A DNA stretch of 64,000 bases. Source: Stappia indica (GTDB taxonomy: Bacteria > Pseudomonadota > Alphaproteobacteria > Rhizobiales > Stappiaceae). The notes under the pieces are model-generated. The model made no database searches. It saw only the letters and a program-made list of their open reading frames with translations, and had not been told where the DNA came from. Where the stretch lies: assembly GCF_009789575.1 (NCBI RefSeq), contig NZ_CP046908.1, forward strand, positions 620,001 to 684,000. Direction: 5' to 3'. Positions 18,310 to 27,385 of this stretch are shown here, piece by piece. Position 1 is the stretch's first letter, and every line of letters starts with the position of its first letter. Both the position numbers and the translations under genes were made by a program.

Positions 18310-19719
18310 ATGACGAGCGCCAGCGACATTCTCAAGCAGATCAAGGACAAGGACATCAAGTTCGTCGACCTGCGGTTCTCCGATCCGCGCGGCAAGCTGC
18401 AGCACGTGACCATGGACGCAGGTCTGGTCGATGAGGACATGTTCGCTGAAGGCGTCGCCTTCGACGGCTCCTCCATCGCCGGCTGGAAGGCGATCAACGA
18501 GTCCGACATGACGCTCGTGCTCGACCCGGACACCGTCCATGTCGATCCGTTCTTCGCCCAGTCGACCATCTCGATCATCTGCGACATCATCGACCCGGTC
18601 TCCGGCGAGGCTTACAACCGCGACCCGCGCACGACGGCCAAGAAGGCCGAAGCCTATGTCAGCTCGCTCGGCATCGGCGACACCGTGTATGTCGGCCCGG
18701 AAGCCGAGTTCTTCATCTTCGACGACGTGCGTTTCTCGGCCGACCCGTACAACACGGGCTTCAGGATCGACAGCATGGAGCTGCCGTCGAACATGGGCTC
18801 CGAGTACGAGACGGGCAACCTCGGCCACCGTCCGCGCACCAAGGGCGGCTACTTCCCGGTTCCCCCGATCGACAGCTGCCAGGACATCCGTTCCGAGATG
18901 CTGACGGTCCTGACCGAGATGGGCGTCACCGTCGAGAAGCACCACCACGAGGTGGCGGCTGCCCAGCATGAGCTCGGCATCAAGTTCGACACGCTGACCC
19001 GCAATGCCGACAAGATGCAGATCTACAAGTACGTCGTGCACCAGGTCGCCCACGCCTACGGCAAGACCGCGACCTTCATGCCGAAGCCGGTCTTCGGCGA
19101 CAACGGCACCGGCATGCACGTGCACCAGTCGATCTGGAAGGACGGCAAGCCCGTCTTCGCCGGCAACCAGTATGCGGACCTGTCGGAGAGCTGCCTGTAC
19201 TACATCGGCGGCATCCTGAAGCACGCCAAGGCCCTGAACGCCTTCACCAACCCGTCGACCAACTCCTACAAGCGTCTGGTCCCGGGCTACGAGGCTCCGG
19301 TGCTGCTGGCCTACTCGTCGCGCAACCGCTCGGCCTCCTGCCGCATTCCCTTCACCTCTTCCCCGAAGGCGAAGCGCGTCGAGGTCCGCTTCCCGGATCC
19401 GGCAGCCAACCCGTATCTCGCTTTCGCGTCGATGCTGATGGCCGGCCTGGACGGCATCAAGAACAAGATCCACCCGGGCGACGCGATGGACAAGAACCTC
19501 TACGACCTGCCGCCGGAGGAACTGAAGGAAATCCCGACCGTCTGCGGTTCGCTCCGCGAGGCTCTGGAGTCGCTCGACGCCGACCGCGAGTTCCTGAAGG
19601 CCGGTGGCGTCATGGACGACGACCAGATCGACGCCTACATCGAGCTGAAGATGGAAGAGAACATGCGGTACGAGATGACCCCGCATCCGGTCGAGTACGA
19701 CATGTACTACTCGGTCTGA
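18310..19719 (+). CDS. glnA: Glutamine synthetase type I
   Basis: 469 residues, the standard GSI-beta length. The N-terminal beta-grasp domain has [18 protein letters not shown] and [10 protein letters not shown]; the catalytic domain has PEAEFF, the ATP-binding block [19 protein letters not shown] and the Glu flap region LVPGYEAPV. Tyr398 in NLYDLPPEE is the adenylylation site used by GlnE, so this enzyme is expected to be under the P-II/GlnE cascade encoded in part by the adjacent glnB. It makes glutamine from glutamate and ammonia. A clear terminator follows at 19760-19792. Confidence 0.98.
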   Translation: MTSASDILKQIKDKDIKFVDLRFSDPRGKLQHVTMDAGLVDEDMFAEGVAFDGSSIAGWKAINESDMTLVLDPDTVHVDPFFAQSTISIICDIIDPVSGEAYNRDPRTTAKKAEAYVSSLGIGDTVYVGPEAEFFIFDDVRFSADPYNTGFRIDSMELPSNMGSEYETGNLGHRPRTKGGYFPVPPIDSCQDIRSEMLTVLTEMGVTVEKHHHEVAAAQHELGIKFDTLTRNADKMQIYKYVVHQVAHAYGKTATFMPKPVFGDNGTGMHVHQSIWKDGKPVFAGNQYADLSESCLYYIGGILKHAKALNAFTNPSTNSYKRLVPGYEAPVLLAYSSRNRSASCRIPFTSSPKAKRVEVRFPDPAANPYLAFASMLMAGLDGIKNKIHPGDAMDKNLYDLPPEELKEIPTVCGSLREALESLDADREFLKAGGVMDDDQIDAYIELKMEENMRYEMTPHPVEYDMYYSV

Positions 19720-19759
19720 TCCGCAAGGCTCCGGCCAAGCGATCTTCCGCAAAGACAGG

Positions 19760-19792
19760 AAACCCCCGGCGTCATCCGCCGGGGGTTTTTCG
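19760..19792 (+). terminator. Rho-independent terminator of glnA
   Basis: AAACCCCCGGC pairs with GCCGGGGGTTT, followed by TT and CGTTTC, 40 bp past the glnA stop. It can also act on the convergent gene ending at 19817. Confidence 0.85.
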
Positions 19793-19816
19793 TTTCTCGC
19801 GTAGCACGAAGGCCGA

Positions 19817-20641
19817 TCAGACCAGCGCGAACACCCGGCTCGGGCCACCCGTCGCGCCCTTGATCTTCGGCGCACCGACGACCAGTGTCGCCCCCGTTGC
19901 CGGCACCTCGTCGAGGCCGGCAAGGCATTCCAGCCCCCAGCGACCGGACGGCAGCCAGGTGTAGTGCGTGTCGAAGGTCCTGGAGGCGCCGTGGTCGAGA
20001 GACAGCGTGTCGACGGCGATGCCGACCACCCCCTTCTCCATCAGGTAGAGGCAGGCCTCCTTGGAAAAGCCGGGGAAGTGCATGGCGCCCTCGGCATCGG
20101 CATTGCGATACCGCTCGCTCGCCACATGCTGCGCCCAGCCGGAATTCATCGCGACGCAGCCTCCCGCCGGCACATCGCCATGCGTCGCCTCGAACGCCTT
20201 GAGATCGTCGACCGAGAGCTGGTGATCGGGATCGGCCGCCGCCTTCTCGCGAATGTCGACGACCGCCAGCGGGACGATCAGCTGGTCCATGGGGATCTCG
20301 TCCGCCCCGACCCCGTCTGCTGAAAAGTGCAGAGGTGCATCGAGATGCGTGCCGGTGTGCTCGTCGAGATGCCACTGGTACATGTTGAAGCCGTCCTTGG
20401 AGAACTCCGCGGTCCGCTCCATCCGCAGCTGCGGCTTGCCGAAGAAGGTGGGGAAATCCTCGCCCAGCGCATGGGTCAGATCGACGGCGCGGGTGAACGA
20501 GACATCGGCCGCATGGGCCGCGCGCGGCGGCGGAAAGGCGGCGAAGACGGCGGCTCCCGCCGTCGTCCCCACAAGTCCCTTGAGCAAGCCGCGGCGGCTC
20601 AGCCGGCGGGCAACGACTTCCTGGCATCCTGGAACGCACAT
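19817..20641 (-). CDS. Cyclase-family metal-dependent hydrolase with a Tat signal
   Basis: 274 residues from ATG 20641. The N-terminus carries a twin-arginine motif (SRRGLLKG near residue 15), then a hydrophobic stretch and AHA-AD, so export by Tat is predicted. The rest matches the cyclase/kynurenine formamidase-like family (PF04199) with its diagnostic HTGTHLDAPLHF motif (metal-binding His and Asp) near residue 90 and DTLSLDHG near 205. Known members hydrolyse amides or esters such as N-formylkynurenine or act in isatin and polyketide chemistry; most bacterial formamidases lack signals, so this is not a simple tryptophan-pathway enzyme. It is monocistronic, divergent from the ABC-F gene. 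Confidence 0.85.
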   Translation of the reverse strand: MCVPGCQEVVARRLSRRGLLKGLVGTTAGAAVFAAFPPPRAAHAADVSFTRAVDLTHALGEDFPTFFGKPQLRMERTAEFSKDGFNMYQWHLDEHTGTHLDAPLHFSADGVGADEIPMDQLIVPLAVVDIREKAAADPDHQLSVDDLKAFEATHGDVPAGGCVAMNSGWAQHVASERYRNADAEGAMHFPGFSKEACLYLMEKGVVGIAVDTLSLDHGASRTFDTHYTWLPSGRWGLECLAGLDEVPATGATLVVGAPKIKGATGGPSRVFALV

Positions 20642-20782
20642 GACTGTTTCCCCTCTTCTGGAACAGATCGCATTCCATCCTAGGCTGCGTGCGCGCCGGC
20701 CCGCAATCGGCCTTTCGCCGGGCTTGCCTGGCGACTGCCCACCCTCTTGCGCCGCCTCGCATTTCCGGCCATTGATCCGCCC

Positions 20783-22681
20783 ATGCTGCAGATCACAGAC
20801 CTCACCTACAGGATTGCCGGACGCACGCTTCTCGAGCGGGCGAGCGTCATGCTGCCCTCGGGCGCCAAGACCGGCTTCATCGGCCGCAACGGCGCCGGCA
20901 AGTCCACACTCTTCCGCCTGATCACCGGCGATAGCGCGCCCGAAAGCGGCGAGATCCGCGTGCCCAAGGGCCTGCGCATCGGCCAGGTGGCGCAGGAGGC
21001 GCCGGGCACCGAGCAGACGCTGGTGGAGGTGGTGCTGGCCGCCGATACCGAGCGCGCCAGCCTGCTGGAGGAGGCGGAGACAGCGACGGACCCGCTGCGC
21101 ATCGCCGAGATCCACACCCGCCTTGCCGATATCGACGCCCACACGGCGGAAGCGCGGGCGGCCCGCATCCTTGCCGGTCTCGGCTTCGATGCCGAGGCGC
21201 AGGCCCGCCCCTGCTCGTCCTTTTCCGGCGGCTGGCGCATGCGCGTCGCGCTGGCGGCCGTGCTGTTCTCCGAGCCGGACCTGCTGCTGCTCGACGAGCC
21301 GACCAACTATCTCGACCTGGAAGGCACGCTCTGGCTGGAAAGCTACATTGCCCGCTACCCGCACCAGGTGCTGCTGATCAGCCACGACCGCGACCTGCTC
21401 AATAAGGCGGTCGATTCCATCGTCCATCTCGACCAGCTCAAGCTGACCTTCTATCGCGGCGGTTACGACAGTTTCGACCGCCAGCGCCGCGAGTCGCTGC
21501 TGCTGCAGGAGAAGAACCGCGAGAAGCAGGAAGCCCAGCGCAAGCACATGCAGGCTTTCGTCGACCGCTTCCGCGCCAAGGCGACCAAGGCACGCCAGGC
21601 ACAGTCGCGGCTGAAGATGCTGGAGAAGATGGAGCCCATCGCCGCGGTGGTGGAAACCGACGCGCTGCCGATCTCCTTTCCCGATCCGGACGGGCGCCTC
21701 GCCCCGCCGATCATCCGGCTGGAAAACGTCGCCGTCGGCTATGGCGACACGACCATCCTGTCGCGGCTGTCGCTCAACATCGACAATGACGACCGCATTG
21801 CCCTGCTCGGCTCCAACGGCAACGGCAAGTCGACCTTCGCCAAGCTGATCGCCGGGCGGCTGGAGCGCCAGTCCGGCGAGATCACCAAGGCCGCCAAGCT
21901 GAAGGTCGCCTTCTTCGCCCAGCACCAGCTCGACGAGCTGATGCCGGCGGAAAGCCCGGTCGCGCATGTGCGCCGGCTGATGCCGGATGCGCCGGAGGCC
22001 AAGGTGCGCGCCCGCGTCGCCCGTTTCGGCCTGCCGACGAGCCGGATGGAGACCCCGGCGCGTGACCTGTCGGGCGGCGAGAAGGCGCGCCTGCTGCTCG
22101 GCCTTGCCACCTTCGAGGGGCCGCACCTGTTGATCCTCGACGAGCCGACGAACCATCTCGACATCGAGAGCCGCGAAGCGCTGATCCACGCGGTCAACGA
22201 GTTCGACGGCGCAGTGATCCTGATCTCGCACGACCGCCATCTGGTCGAGGCCTGCGCCGACCGGCTCTGGCTTGTCGCGGATGGCGGCGTGCGCAGTTTC
22301 GACGGCGACATGGAGGACTATCGCCGCCTGGTCCTGCAGAAGGACAAGGGCGAGCGGAACAACGGCCGGGAAGCGGCGAAGAACGCTGCAGCGACCGAGA
22401 CCGAGGACGATCGCACGGCCCAGGAAAAGCGCCGCGAGGCCGCCGACCGGCGTGCCCGGCAGGCACCGCTGCGCAAGGAAATCCAGGTGGCGGAAAAGGA
22501 GATCGCGCGCCTTCAGGAGAAGATCGGCAAGCTCGACGTGGCTCTCGCCGATCCGGACTTCTTCCGCAAGGATGCGGAGCGGGCGACGAAGTTCGCCAAG
22601 GAGCGCGCGTACCTGGAAAAGAAGCTGGTGCGTACCGAAGAGCAGTGGCTGGAGCTCTCGGCGGAACTGGAAGGCGGCTGA
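20783..22681 (+). CDS. ABC-F family ATP-binding protein
   Basis: 632 residues from ATG 20783 (MLQITDLTYRIAGRTLL). Two ABC domains without membrane segments: Walker A GRNGAGKST (~residue 37) and GSNGNGKST (~348), signature motifs SFSGGWRMR and LSGGEKARLLLG, and the DEPTNYLD and DEPTNHLD Walker B motifs, joined by the ABC-F linker (residues ~240-300, Lys/Arg/Gln-rich). The C-terminal ~90 residues are charged and predicted coiled-coil. Domain order and length resemble YheS/Uup. ABC-F proteins act on the ribosome E site or in translation quality control. The HAD gene follows after 20 bp. Confidence 0.93.
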   Translation: MLQITDLTYRIAGRTLLERASVMLPSGAKTGFIGRNGAGKSTLFRLITGDSAPESGEIRVPKGLRIGQVAQEAPGTEQTLVEVVLAADTERASLLEEAETATDPLRIAEIHTRLADIDAHTAEARAARILAGLGFDAEAQARPCSSFSGGWRMRVALAAVLFSEPDLLLLDEPTNYLDLEGTLWLESYIARYPHQVLLISHDRDLLNKAVDSIVHLDQLKLTFYRGGYDSFDRQRRESLLLQEKNREKQEAQRKHMQAFVDRFRAKATKARQAQSRLKMLEKMEPIAAVVETDALPISFPDPDGRLAPPIIRLENVAVGYGDTTILSRLSLNIDNDDRIALLGSNGNGKSTFAKLIAGRLERQSGEITKAAKLKVAFFAQHQLDELMPAESPVAHVRRLMPDAPEAKVRARVARFGLPTSRMETPARDLSGGEKARLLLGLATFEGPHLLILDEPTNHLDIESREALIHAVNEFDGAVILISHDRHLVEACADRLWLVADGGVRSFDGDMEDYRRLVLQKDKGERNNGREAAKNAAATETEDDRTAQEKRREAADRRARQAPLRKEIQVAEKEIARLQEKIGKLDVALADPDFFRKDAERATKFAKERAYLEKKLVRTEEQWLELSAELEGG

Positions 22682-22701
22682 AGCCCGCACGAGGAGGCAC
22701 A

Positions 22702-23400
22702 ATGGCGACGCTGACGACCATCGGCTTCGATGCCGACGACACGCTCTGGCACAACGAGCGCAATTTCCGCCTGACGGAAGAGCGCTTCACCGACCTGCTC
22801 GCCGACTACAGCGACAGGGACAACCTGACGGAGCGCCTGCTGGCGGCGGAGCGGCGCAACCTGCGCCTCTACGGCTATGGGGTGAAGGGCTTCACCCTGT
22901 CGATGATCGAGACGGCCATCGAGGTCACGGAAGGAAAGGCCCCCGCCTCGGTGATCGGCGAGATCCTGGACGCCGGCCGCAACATGCTTTCCCATCCCGT
23001 GGAGCCGCTTCCCCACGTGGAAGAGACGCTGCAGGCCTTGAAAGGCAATTTCCGTCTTGTGCTGATCACCAAGGGCGACCTGTTCGACCAGGAGCGCAAG
23101 GTGGCCGAATCCGGGCTCGGCGACCATTTCGATGCGGTCGAGATCGTGCCGGAAAAGACCGCCGAGACCTACCGCACGCTGTTCTCGCGCCATGGCGACG
23201 GCGCGGCCCGGGCGATGATGGTCGGCAACTCGCTGAAGTCGGACGTCGTGCCGGCGCTCGATGCCGGCAGCCATGGCGTCCATGTACCCTACGAGATCAC
23301 CTGGGCGCTGGAACACGCCGACATGCCGGCTGGCCGCGACCGCTTTCACCAGGTGGCGCATCTGGGAGAGTTGCAGACGCTGCTTTCGCGATTGAGGTGA
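22702..23400 (+). CDS. HAD-superfamily hydrolase
   Basis: 232 residues from ATG 22702, with GAGGAGG eight bases upstream. HAD motif I is GFDADDTLWHN (nucleophile and acid/base Asp), motif II LVLITKGD, motif III the Lys near EKTAETY, and motif IV VGNSLKSDVVPALDAG. The helical cap between motifs I and II fits subclass IA, similar to YjjG-type nucleotidases. The substrate is unknown; a house-cleaning phosphatase is plausible. It is likely co-transcribed with the ABC-F gene and converges on the GGDEF gene after 24 bp. Confidence 0.9.
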   Translation: MATLTTIGFDADDTLWHNERNFRLTEERFTDLLADYSDRDNLTERLLAAERRNLRLYGYGVKGFTLSMIETAIEVTEGKAPASVIGEILDAGRNMLSHPVEPLPHVEETLQALKGNFRLVLITKGDLFDQERKVAESGLGDHFDAVEIVPEKTAETYRTLFSRHGDGAARAMMVGNSLKSDVVPALDAGSHGVHVPYEITWALEHADMPAGRDRFHQVAHLGELQTLLSRLR

Positions 23401-23424
23401 TCGGACGAGACCGGCACACCGCAG

Positions 23425-24837
23425 CTAGCTGCCCTGCCCGTCCCCGGCCGGCTCCATCTGCGGATGATATTCCAGCGCCCGGAACTTGCCCTCGGCCTTG
23501 GCCCGGTACATCGCCACATCCGCCCGCCGCATCAGCTCTGCCGGATCGATCGGCTCGCGGGTCGAGGCATGCCCGATACTTGCCGTAACCTGCAATTGGT
23601 AGCGCCCGACGGTAAAGGGAAGCGAAAAGGCCTCGATGACCTGCTGCGCCAGCACGTCCGGTGGCGTGTCATGGATCTGTGCCAACGCGAACTCGTCGCC
23701 GCCGAGCCGGCCGGCCGCGACGAAGTGATTGCCGAAGCCCGCGAGCCGCACCGCCACAGCGGCGATCAGCAGATCGCCGACGGCATGCCCCCATGTGTCG
23801 TTGACCTGCTTGAAGCCGTCGAGGTCCAGCATGTGCAGAGCCAGCGGACGTGAGGGAGAGGCCTCCGCCGCCAGCTTTTCGAGCACCTCGAGAAAGCCGC
23901 TGCGGTTGAGCGTGCCCGTCAGCGTGTCGCGCTTGGCCTCGTATTCGGCGGCAGCCGCGATTCGGCGCAAGCGCAGCGATTCGATAAAGCCGGCCGCCAG
24001 CACCATGAGGAAGAACACGACCAGCGTCGCACCGGCCAGGACCAGCAGCGAGCGATGGCTTTCGAACGCCTGGTCGCCCGGCCTCCGGCTCGGCCAGGTG
24101 AGATAGCCGAGGACCCGGCCGGAGGGGTCCTCCAACGCGAGATTGAGCTTGTCGCCCGCTCTTGTGGGAGCAAGCGCGAGTCCTGCGATCTGGTAGTCGC
24201 TGGCGATGGCCGAGATGGTCTCCTCGTCGATCGCCTTGAACAGGAACAGGATGGGCGCGTCGGCGACAGGCCCCGCGAAAGGCTGGATCGTCATGGCAGC
24301 CGTGGAAACGATCTCCCCGCCCATCGACATGAAGGCCGTGACCGGCACGTGGATGGCCTGCGCACGCCTCGCCTGCTCGGCAATCAACCGACCCACTTCG
24401 CCAGAGGGAGAGAAAGGCGCCCCCTTTTCATAGGCGGCGATCACCGTCAGATCGGGGCGGAACACGACCAGGCCGTCGTAGAGCGGATAGTTCGCGGTCG
24501 GGTCGCCCCAGGTCTGGCGGATCCAGTCCACGCCCTTTCTGGAGCGTACCGCTGCATACCCCTCGTCCCACAAGGAGTTGTCGCGCACCACCATAGACAG
24601 GCCGCGCTCGAGCGTCGCGACCGCAGCCGCTGCAGCGGAAACCGCGCGCTGGTCGTCGATCTCGTTCGCCGTATGCCGCATGGAGAGAACCACATGCGAC
24701 ACGATGAGCACCAGCCCCAGGGCAACGGCAAGGAAGAGGCCGGTCGCTGCCGAAATCGACCAGATCTGGCCGCGGGTAACCAGTGGACGGGTGTCCGACT
24801 GCGGCAACGCACCGCCTCGAGCCTTGTCCTGTCCCAT
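23425..24837 (-). CDS. Membrane diguanylate cyclase with CHASE4-like sensor domain
   Basis: 470 residues from ATG 24837; a TTG at 24846 sits closer to the GGAGGTGGA ribosome-binding site and could be the true start. TM1 at ~25-50 and TM2 at ~265-287 flank a ~210-residue periplasmic domain with CHASE4 features (DNSLWDEGYAAV, YPLYDGLVVF). The cytoplasmic GGDEF domain has an intact GRLGGDEF near residue 377 and DLDGFKQVNDTWGHAVGD, so it should make c-di-GMP. The RxxD inhibitory site five residues before GGDEF is absent (NHFV there), so simple product inhibition is not expected. No EAL domain. It is a single gene, with a 24-bp gap to the convergent HAD gene. Confidence 0.92.
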   Translation of the reverse strand: MGQDKARGGALPQSDTRPLVTRGQIWSISAATGLFLAVALGLVLIVSHVVLSMRHTANEIDDQRAVSAAAAAVATLERGLSMVVRDNSLWDEGYAAVRSRKGVDWIRQTWGDPTANYPLYDGLVVFRPDLTVIAAYEKGAPFSPSGEVGRLIAEQARRAQAIHVPVTAFMSMGGEIVSTAAMTIQPFAGPVADAPILFLFKAIDEETISAIASDYQIAGLALAPTRAGDKLNLALEDPSGRVLGYLTWPSRRPGDQAFESHRSLLVLAGATLVVFFLMVLAAGFIESLRLRRIAAAAEYEAKRDTLTGTLNRSGFLEVLEKLAAEASPSRPLALHMLDLDGFKQVNDTWGHAVGDLLIAAVAVRLAGFGNHFVAAGRLGGDEFALAQIHDTPPDVLAQQVIEAFSLPFTVGRYQLQVTASIGHASTREPIDPAELMRRADVAMYRAKAEGKFRALEYHPQMEPAGDGQGS

Positions 24838-25160
24838 TATGCTCAATCCACCTCCCGCGATCTACGCCGTCCACCGAAATCATTTCACGCCCCTCCGGGC
24901 GCCCACTGCCAACCGAACGCCCGAGCGAACCCGATGGTTCGCTCGTCCAAGCCTTTCTCCTTAACTTGATTCATACGCTCAGGCACTTGATCCTTGGTGC
25001 TGTCGCAAAAGCGCCGGCTTGCTCGCATCCTTGAAGGACGAGGCAATGGGCGCGGCAAACGGTCGGCATGCCCGGCTCAACGCCTGGCAAGAGCCTTCCC
25101 TGGACACAATCCCTGGATGTATCTACCGTTGCCCGATCGAAAAAAGCGGGCGGATAGCTC
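24838..25160. other. Divergent promoter region between GGDEF gene and unknown pair
   Basis: About 320 bp without a supported gene; frames here are shadows. The two genes face away from each other, so both promoters should be inside. I could not find convincing -35/-10 pairs or an operator-like palindrome. Confidence 0.4.
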
Positions 25161-25946
25161 ATGGGGGACCGGGAAAGGCCGTCGTTCGAGTTCGGCACAA
25201 CCAACAATCTGCTTTGGCTTTCGGGATCTTCCGGCGAGCGGGACGTCCCGCCGGACCCGCCCAAGGACCGAGATCTTGCCCGCTCGCTGCTCGACGCGTG
25301 TCTTGTCGCGGTTCCGCTGGCGCTCGGATATTTCGCCGGGATTGCCTATCTCGATGCCTATCTGAGCGCCTTTTCGATCTCCATTCACGAGGTCGACGCG
25401 CCGCTCGCCACGATCGTCGCCCACTCCTACACCGTCTTCACGCATGCGGGCTTTCTCTGGAAGCTGGCGGTTGTCCTGTTGGTGCTTATGGGCGGTGCCG
25501 TTGTCTTGTGGCAAGTCAGGCAGAGGCAGCTCGTTTCAAGCGGCTTCCCGATGCACTTCCTGGTCGCAGGAGCCGTGCTCGTTGCCAGCCTGACCGTGTT
25601 CATCGCGATCAAGACAAGCGCCGAAGAAACGGCAAGAATAGCCGCCCAACGCGTGTGGCACGAGGCCAACGCGATCGTCATTCCTCGAAGTTCATTGGCG
25701 TTGCTGGAGAACAGGCTGAGCGTGCAGCAGCGGCTGCGCCTTTCCCGGTGTCTGGATCAGGCCACCATCAAACATGTGCTTGCAACGCCCGAGCGGTCCT
25801 TCGCCCTTTGCGTCATCGCGAAAGAGGGCTTCCTGCTGTCCCATGTCGTAGCCTCGGACCGCTATCTCCCCATAAGACGCCTCAATCCCTGTGCGGATGA
25901 CGCGTGGCACGACATGCCGTTCTGCAACCGCGAACCCGGAGGTTAG
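25161..25946 (+). CDS. Predicted inner-membrane protein of unknown function
   Basis: 261 residues, not recognised. After ~35 soluble residues rich in Pro and Asp there are three hydrophobic segments: ~43-68 (ACLVAVPLALGYFAGIAYL), ~98-120 (LWKLAVVLLVLMGGAVVLW) and ~135-155 (FLVAGAVLVASLTVFIAI). A soluble domain of ~105 residues follows with several Cys (SRCLDQAT, ALCVIAKEG, NPCADDAW, PFCNREPG). Four Cys in the tail suggest disulfides and a periplasmic side for that domain, which fits an odd number of TM segments with the N-terminus inside. The secreted-protein gene follows 3 bases after the stop, so the two are almost certainly one operon. Confidence 0.7.
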   Translation: MGDRERPSFEFGTTNNLLWLSGSSGERDVPPDPPKDRDLARSLLDACLVAVPLALGYFAGIAYLDAYLSAFSISIHEVDAPLATIVAHSYTVFTHAGFLWKLAVVLLVLMGGAVVLWQVRQRQLVSSGFPMHFLVAGAVLVASLTVFIAIKTSAEETARIAAQRVWHEANAIVIPRSSLALLENRLSVQQRLRLSRCLDQATIKHVLATPERSFALCVIAKEGFLLSHVVASDRYLPIRRLNPCADDAWHDMPFCNREPGG

Positions 25947-25948
25947 CC

Positions 25949-26662
25949 GTGAAAGCCGCCACAGTCGCAGCCGCTATCGCCGTCCTGTCCGCCTTGTCGA
26001 TTGCCGGTGCCCAGGACATGGACACGGCGACCCACCTTTCCTGGCAAGAATTGAAGGTCGCGATGGTGAAGTCCGCAGCGGCCGACGACGCCATCGTCTT
26101 CGCCACCGCCACCCCCTTCGGTCACGGAGTGCGAAAGGACGGCGACAATCCGCTTGGCGAGGTCACGCCTATCCAGGGCACCCTCGATGTCTCGTTCCGG
26201 CCCTGCGGAGCGAAGGATGCGGAGGTCATCCCGGCAAACAGCATCCTGCCGACGGCCGAAGTCTGCGCCTCGTTACCCGGCACCTCGCAGCCCAGCCTCC
26301 AGGCGCGGCACTGGGTCTACAGCCCCGATCTCGAAGGTTTCAGGATCGCCGACCCGGACGATGCACAGCAACCGGGCGCAACGGCTTTCGTGAAATGTCA
26401 CGATCTGCCCAGCGCGTTGCTGGTTGTCGCAGGCAAGACGCAAAACGGCGAGGAAGCCATTGCCGGCCCCTCCGAGGCTTTGGCAAGTCTGGACGTGCAA
26501 GCCGACAAGCAGGCCGCGATCCCGGACGAGACCCTATCGACCCTTTCTCAATGCGATGCAGCCTCGGAATTCTGGACCTTCGATGCGTCCGCCAGGCAGC
26601 TCGCGAGCGATAACATGATCCAGATCCTGGGTGTCTCGCGGGATCGCCCGCGCGTCATGTAA
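25949..26662 (+). CDS. Predicted secreted protein of unknown function
   Basis: 237 residues from GTG 25949, with GGAGG seven bases upstream inside the end of the preceding gene; a longer frame from 25904 overlaps that gene and lacks a signal. The N-terminus (MKAATVAAAIAVLSALSIAGA) is a short Sec signal peptide, cleaved near residue 21. The mature part has four Cys (FRPCGAK, AEVCASL, VKCHDLP, LSQCDAA), fitting two disulfides in the periplasm. I recognise no domain. It is paired with the membrane protein upstream; both have Cys-bearing periplasmic parts, so they may interact. It ends 15 bp from the convergent methyltransferase gene. Confidence 0.7.
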   Translation: MKAATVAAAIAVLSALSIAGAQDMDTATHLSWQELKVAMVKSAAADDAIVFATATPFGHGVRKDGDNPLGEVTPIQGTLDVSFRPCGAKDAEVIPANSILPTAEVCASLPGTSQPSLQARHWVYSPDLEGFRIADPDDAQQPGATAFVKCHDLPSALLVVAGKTQNGEEAIAGPSEALASLDVQADKQAAIPDETLSTLSQCDAASEFWTFDASARQLASDNMIQILGVSRDRPRVM

Positions 26663-26677
26663 TAGCCGGGGTTCGCT

Positions 26678-27385
26678 TCACCCCACCCGCAGCCAGACGT
26701 CGCGGACATGCGCAATGACGCGCTCCCCCTTGCGGATATCGTAGGGGTGGTGCTCGATGCGCTGCAGTCCGAGCGATGAAAAGCGGCCCAGTTCGGACGG
26801 TGCAAGCGGCCAGGGCGGCCCGTCGGGCGTGCTGCCTTCGGGTGCTGTGCGTGTCAGCACCAGGAGCCTGCCGCCCGGCGCAACGAGGGAGGCGACGGCG
26901 GCAAAGGCCCGCTCGCGCAGATCGCCGGAGAGTGCCTGCAGCGTGTAGCACTCGTGCACGAGATCGAAACGGCCGAGCCAGTCCGCCGGCAGGTCGAACA
27001 GGTCGGCGGCACGGTAGTCGACAGCACTTTGCGGGAAGCGCTGCCGCGCCCACGCCACCGCCTTTGGCGACAGGTCGAAACCGGTGGTGCGATAGCCGGC
27101 CTGCGCCAGCGCCTCGGCATTGTCGCCGAGCCCGCAGCCGACATCGACGGCCAGCTGCCCATCGCCCGGATGCGCCGCCAGCCAGTCGACCAGCTCCGCC
27201 TTGGGAGCCAGGTCCGCCCAGGGCACGGCCGCCGCATCATCCCCGGCCGTCTCGTAGACCGCATCGAACCAGGCCGAGCGGTCCTCACGCTTGCCGCCCT
27301 TGGCGCCGAACAGCCCGTCGAGCCGCTCGCGCGCCGCATCCCGCCGGTCCATGAAACCCGCCTTGTCGGGCTTGTCCCCGCTCAT
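26678..27385 (-). CDS. Class I SAM-dependent methyltransferase
   Basis: 235 residues from ATG 27385 (MSGDKPDKAGF); the open frame continues upstream through holC, which is the real gene there. Motif I AVDVGCGLGDNAEALAQ near residue 80 binds SAM; motif II GFDLSPKAVAWARQRFP and motif IV FDLVHECYTLQAL follow, the overall pattern being Methyltransf_25/thiopurine methyltransferase-like. The substrate cannot be read from the sequence. The start overlaps the holC stop by 4 bp (ATGA), so both are translated from one message. Confidence 0.87.
   Translation of the reverse strand: MSGDKPDKAGFMDRRDAARERLDGLFGAKGGKREDRSAWFDAVYETAGDDAAAVPWADLAPKAELVDWLAAHPGDGQLAVDVGCGLGDNAEALAQAGYRTTGFDLSPKAVAWARQRFPQSAVDYRAADLFDLPADWLGRFDLVHECYTLQALSGDLRERAFAAVASLVAPGGRLLVLTRTAPEGSTPDGPPWPLAPSELGRFSSLGLQRIEHHPYDIRKGERVIAHVRDVWLRVG

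Noticed and set aside
19817-22702. 961-codon minus-strand open frame running through the ABC-F gene into the cyclase
   Set aside because: Only its last 274 codons are a real gene; the rest is antisense to the ABC-F gene, which has two intact ATPase domains.
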